Shown piece by piece: positions 61,409 to 64,000 of a stretch of DNA of 64,000 bases. The position numbers and the translations under genes were made by a program. The first letter of the stretch is position 1. Each line of letters opens with the position of its first letter. The stretch is from Ilumatobacteraceae bacterium (GTDB lineage: Bacteria > Actinomycetota > Acidimicrobiia > Acidimicrobiales > Ilumatobacteraceae). Location: assembly GCA_025463305.1 (NCBI GenBank), contig JAOBWK010000105.1, forward strand, positions 1 to 64,000, written 5' to 3'. The notes beneath the pieces were generated by a model. The model was not told the origin of the DNA and ran no database searches. It saw only the letters and a program-made list of their open reading frames with translations.

Positions 61409-62980
61409 TCAGTGCCGGCCGTTGAGCCGCCGGTACATCGCCCGCTGGGCCTTGGCCAACTGCACGAACTCGGCGTACAACGGCGCGTGCGCGTCGGTGT
61501 TCGCCCGGATCGGGGTGAACACGGTCGAGGCGGGTGACGCCGCGGTGATCTCGTCGAGGGTGAGGTGGCCGAGGTGCAGCGCGGCGAACCACGCTGCGCC
61601 GCGCACGTTGACGTTGACAGGATCGGCGACCTGGAGGATCGGCCGGCCGATGACGTCGGCGTGGATCTGGCACCACAGGTCCGACGTCGCCCCGCCGCCG
61701 AGCAGGCGCAGCCCGTCGAGCGGGCGGCCGGCGAACTTCTCGGTGGCCTCGAGCAGCCAGCGCGCGTTGTAGGCGACGCCCTCCAGCACGGCGCGCACCA
61801 GGTGAGCGCGCGTCGTGCCCATCGAGACGTTGAGGAAGCTCGCGCGGAGGTTGGCGTCCGACACGGGTGAGCGCTCGCCGCTGAGCCACGGGCAGAACAC
61901 CACGCCGCCACTGCCGGCGGGCGCGCCGGCGGCTTCGGCCGTGAGCGCGTCGTAACCGCCTTGGAAGCCGTCGCCGACGGTGAGCACCGAGTCGCGCAAC
62001 CAGCGCAGTGCTGCGCCGCCCGTCTCGTGGTTGTTGGCGATGAGGTAGGAGCCGCTGCGCAGGCCCGGCACCGAGGCCATCTGGTGGGTGATGTCGGTCT
62101 TCTTGAACGGCACCGGCGCGGACACCCACGCCGTCGTCGAGATCGCGATGTGGCCGGCGAAGTCGGTCGCCGCGCCGGCGCCCATCGCCGCCGTGTGCAG
62201 GTCCGGTGCGCCGCAGACGACGGGTGTGCCGACCGGGAGGGCATCGTGGCGACCGATCTCGGCCGCGACGTCGTCGGTGAGCCCGCCGAGCTGCGACCCC
62301 GTCGGCACGAGCGGTGGCAGCTTCGCCGCGGAGCGGCGGGCGAGGCGCACGAGCGTGTCGTTGTACGCGACCACCGCGCCGACGCGGTTGTCGGTGAGCC
62401 ACGACGCCACCATCGACGCCGGCGTCGCCGCCGTGCGTCCGGTGAGCCGCAGGCCGATGTAGTCGACGGGCTCCATCAACGAGGTCGCCGCGGCGTGCAC
62501 TGCAGGGCGGGCGTTGGCGAGGAACTGCTCGTGTCCGGTGGGATCGGCTCCGTTCGGGTTGGGGGCGCCGCCGGCGAGGCGCAGCCACCGGGCGATCTTG
62601 TGCGGTGCGTAGCCGGACACGGCGATGGGTCCGCCGGCGAGCCGCTTCGACCATCGCCCGCCTCGATGGTCGGACCACAGCAGGCATGGCCCGACCGCGC
62701 GGCCATCCGCGCCGACGGGGATGGTGGAGCCCCACTGGCCGGTGATGCCGACACCGGCGCACGGCGTGCCCGCATCCGCGACCACCTCGCGGACCGCTTC
62801 GACCAGGCCGCTCCACCAGGCTTCGGTGTCCTGCTCGGCGCCACCGTCGGCGGTGTATGTCGTGTCGACCGAGCGGAACGCCGCCGCCTGGACGACCCCG
62901 TCGGCGGTCACTCGAGCGACCTTGGTGCCGCCGGTGCCGAGGTCGATCGCGAGGTACCAGCGATCAGCGTCCGAACTCAT
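61409..62980 (-). CDS. FGGY-family carbohydrate kinase (xylulokinase-like)
   Basis: The 523-residue protein has the N-terminal FGGY domain phosphate loop LAIDLGTGGTKVA and GVGITGQWGSTIP, and the C-terminal domain FCPWLSGERSPVSDANLRAS, EGVAYNARWLLEAT and LLGGGATSDLWCQIHADVIG. Members phosphorylate xylulose, glycerol, ribulose and similar polyols; the group here is closest in pattern to xylulokinase, but the sugar is not certain. ATG 62980 was chosen (MSSDADRWYLAIDLG); ATG codons further upstream are possible. Divergent from the PLP lyase gene with only 27 bases between starts. Confidence 0.85.
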   Translation of the reverse strand: MSSDADRWYLAIDLGTGGTKVARVTADGVVQAAAFRSVDTTYTADGGAEQDTEAWWSGLVEAVREVVADAGTPCAGVGITGQWGSTIPVGADGRAVGPCLLWSDHRGGRWSKRLAGGPIAVSGYAPHKIARWLRLAGGAPNPNGADPTGHEQFLANARPAVHAAATSLMEPVDYIGLRLTGRTAATPASMVASWLTDNRVGAVVAYNDTLVRLARRSAAKLPPLVPTGSQLGGLTDDVAAEIGRHDALPVGTPVVCGAPDLHTAAMGAGAATDFAGHIAISTTAWVSAPVPFKKTDITHQMASVPGLRSGSYLIANNHETGGAALRWLRDSVLTVGDGFQGGYDALTAEAAGAPAGSGGVVFCPWLSGERSPVSDANLRASFLNVSMGTTRAHLVRAVLEGVAYNARWLLEATEKFAGRPLDGLRLLGGGATSDLWCQIHADVIGRPILQVADPVNVNVRGAAWFAALHLGHLTLDEITAASPASTVFTPIRANTDAHAPLYAEFVQLAKAQRAMYRRLNGRH

Positions 62981-62983
62981 GCC

Positions 62984-62996
62984 TGGCATCATGCCA
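62984..62996. promoter_or_regulatory. palindrome between the divergent kinase and PLP-lyase genes
   Basis: TGGCAT-C-ATGCCA fills half of the 27-base gap. On the leftward strand CATGAT lies seven bases before the kinase ATG, again leaderless geometry. One bound protein could control both genes. Confidence 0.5.
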
Positions 62997-63007
62997 AGCT
63001 CGTCCCC

Positions 63008-64000
63008 ATGAGCAGCTATCCCTACGCGAAGCGGTACCCGGTCGTGCGCGCCCTCCCCGAGCACGGTCGCGACCGTGGCGAGATCCTCGACGAGCTCCGC
63101 GAAATGGCCACCGCCGAGGACTCGTTCTGGCAGACCGGCAAGGCCAGTGGCTCGTTCTACTGCGGCGACATGGACCACTACGCGTTCATGTCCAAGGCCT
63201 TCGCGCTCTACGGGCACATGAACGCATTGCAGCGCGATGTCTGCCCGAGCGCGACCCGCTTCGAGGGCGAGATCATCGCGATGGGCCTCGACCTGTTCCA
63301 CGGCGACGTCGCGGCGGCGGAGGGTGGCGATCCCGTCGGCATGATCACGAGCGGCGGCAGCGGCAGCATCCTCCACGCCGTCATGTCGTACCGCGAGCAC
63401 GCCGCGCAGACCCGCGGCATCCACCAGCCCAACTTCGTCAAGCCCGAGACCGGGCACCCGGCGTTCGACAAGGCGTGCCACCTGTTGGGCATCGAGCTGC
63501 GCGTCGCACCCGTCGATCCGCTCACGGCACAGGTCGACGTCGATGCAGTGGCGGGGCTGATCGACGACAACACGATCGCGATGATGGGCTCGGCGTCGAA
63601 CTACGGCTACGGCACGATCGACGACATCGCCGCGCTCGGCCAGCTCGCGTTGTCGCGTGGCATCGGGCTGCACGTCGATGGCTGCCTCGGCGGGTTCATC
63701 CTCCCGTTCGGCGAGCAGCTCGGCCACGCGATCCCGGCGTTCGACTTCCGCGTCCCGGGCGTCACGACGATCTCGGCCGACACCCACAAGTACGGCTACG
63801 GGCTGAAGGGCACGTCGCTGCTGATGTTCCGCGAGCGGGCCGTGCGCAACAGCCAGTACTTCTTCCAGACCGCGTGGACCGGCGGCAAGTACTGCTCGCC
63901 GGGCATCGACGGGTCACGCTCGAGCGGCCTGCTCGCGGCGACGTGGGCGGGCATGGTGGCCACGGGTCGCGAGGGCTACCTCGGCTACGCCCGCGAGATC
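63008..64000 (+). CDS. sphingosine-1-phosphate lyase-like PLP-dependent enzyme (3' truncated)
   Basis: The open frame of 331 residues runs off the window. Motifs of group II decarboxylases/S1P lyases are present: MITSGGSGSILHAVMSYREHA for cofactor phosphate, GLHVDGCLGGFILPFGEQLG with the conserved Asp, and the Schiff-base Lys261 in SADTHKYGYGLKGTSLLMF. The sequence YGYGLKG and GGKYCSPGIDGSRSS are typical of the S1P lyase branch. True substrate in bacteria is unclear; the branch also includes threonine-aldolase-like and phosphonate relatives. The gene is divergent from a sugar kinase, so aldol cleavage of a phosphorylated substrate is conceivable. Confidence 0.82.
   Translation, partial: MSSYPYAKRYPVVRALPEHGRDRGEILDELREMATAEDSFWQTGKASGSFYCGDMDHYAFMSKAFALYGHMNALQRDVCPSATRFEGEIIAMGLDLFHGDVAAAEGGDPVGMITSGGSGSILHAVMSYREHAAQTRGIHQPNFVKPETGHPAFDKACHLLGIELRVAPVDPLTAQVDVDAVAGLIDDNTIAMMGSASNYGYGTIDDIAALGQLALSRGIGLHVDGCLGGFILPFGEQLGHAIPAFDFRVPGVTTISADTHKYGYGLKGTSLLMFRERAVRNSQYFFQTAWTGGKYCSPGIDGSRSSGLLAATWAGMVATGREGYLGYAREI

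Noticed and set aside
1..64000. tRNA, rRNA or transposon signatures
   Set aside because: I saw no tRNA-like cloverleaf, no rRNA conserved stretch and no transposase or terminal inverted repeat pair with target duplication.

Overview
This is a high-GC window, densely coded on both strands, from an actinobacterium. The gene content suggests an Acidimicrobiia/Ilumatobacter-like organism: a 13E12-type HNH protein, TANNNT -10 boxes placed 6-9 bases before start codons, a complete recCBD operon, a chaplin-like sortase protein and sphingosine-lyase-like PLP enzymes. That placement is an inference, because there is no rRNA or other marker gene here. I see no tRNA, rRNA, CRISPR array, phage or insertion sequence. 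The window cuts an HNH gene at its left end and a PLP-dependent lyase gene at its right end.

1-11.6 kb: partial HNH gene; a TPM-domain surface protein; then a long leftward block of aminotransferase, 2-hydroxyacid dehydrogenase, four-carbon acid-sugar kinase, PdxA-like dehydrogenase, KdpD, KdpE and a KimA/APC-type permease carrying a C-terminal OB-fold. Most junctions are start/stop overlaps. No kdpFABC is present, so KdpDE may control the permease. 11.6-16.3 kb: an ABC exporter pair, then a collagen-like secreted protein with a one-base frameshift. 16.3-22.6 kb: carotenoid oxygenase divergent from an amidohydrolase, a PAS-PAS-GGDEF-EAL protein, and a PLP decarboxylase.

22.6-31.5 kb: recC-recB-recD operon with ATGA/GTGA overlaps and an in-frame hexanucleotide repeat in recC. 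31.6-36.6 kb: aldehyde dehydrogenase, a chaplin-like LPVTG-anchored protein, a TauD/GBBH-like dioxygenase and a SHOCT protein. 36.6-44.4 kb: a UvrD-like helicase with an N-terminal Cys/His motif and a C-terminal HRDC domain, a PAS/GAF/SpoIIE phosphatase, a Xi-class GST and an M20 peptidase.

44.4-49.5 kb: an ECF sigma factor with its membrane partner. Its putative autoregulated promoter has the same layout as the element before a DUF4349 lipoprotein gene 2.9 kb away. MarR and VOC genes follow, divergent around a palindrome. 49.5-57.8 kb: acyl-CoA synthetase, LysM-NlpC/P60 hydrolase, an ArsR/SRPBCC pair divergent from a clpP gene with two GCAAC-N6-GTTGC palindromes on its promoter, GNAT, HAD, FMN reductase and aldo/keto reductase. 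57.3-60.9 kb: a P450-SDR-alcohol dehydrogenase operon (steroid-like, by resemblance) behind a 19-bp palindrome. 61-64 kb: a small hypothetical gene, an FGGY kinase and the partial PLP lyase.

No single gene is clearly a new system. The most notable items are the permease-OB-fold fusion next to KdpDE, the chaplin-like sortase protein, the clpP operator pair, the two-gene ECF promoter pattern, the recurrent leaderless promoter geometry and the zinc-motif helicase.
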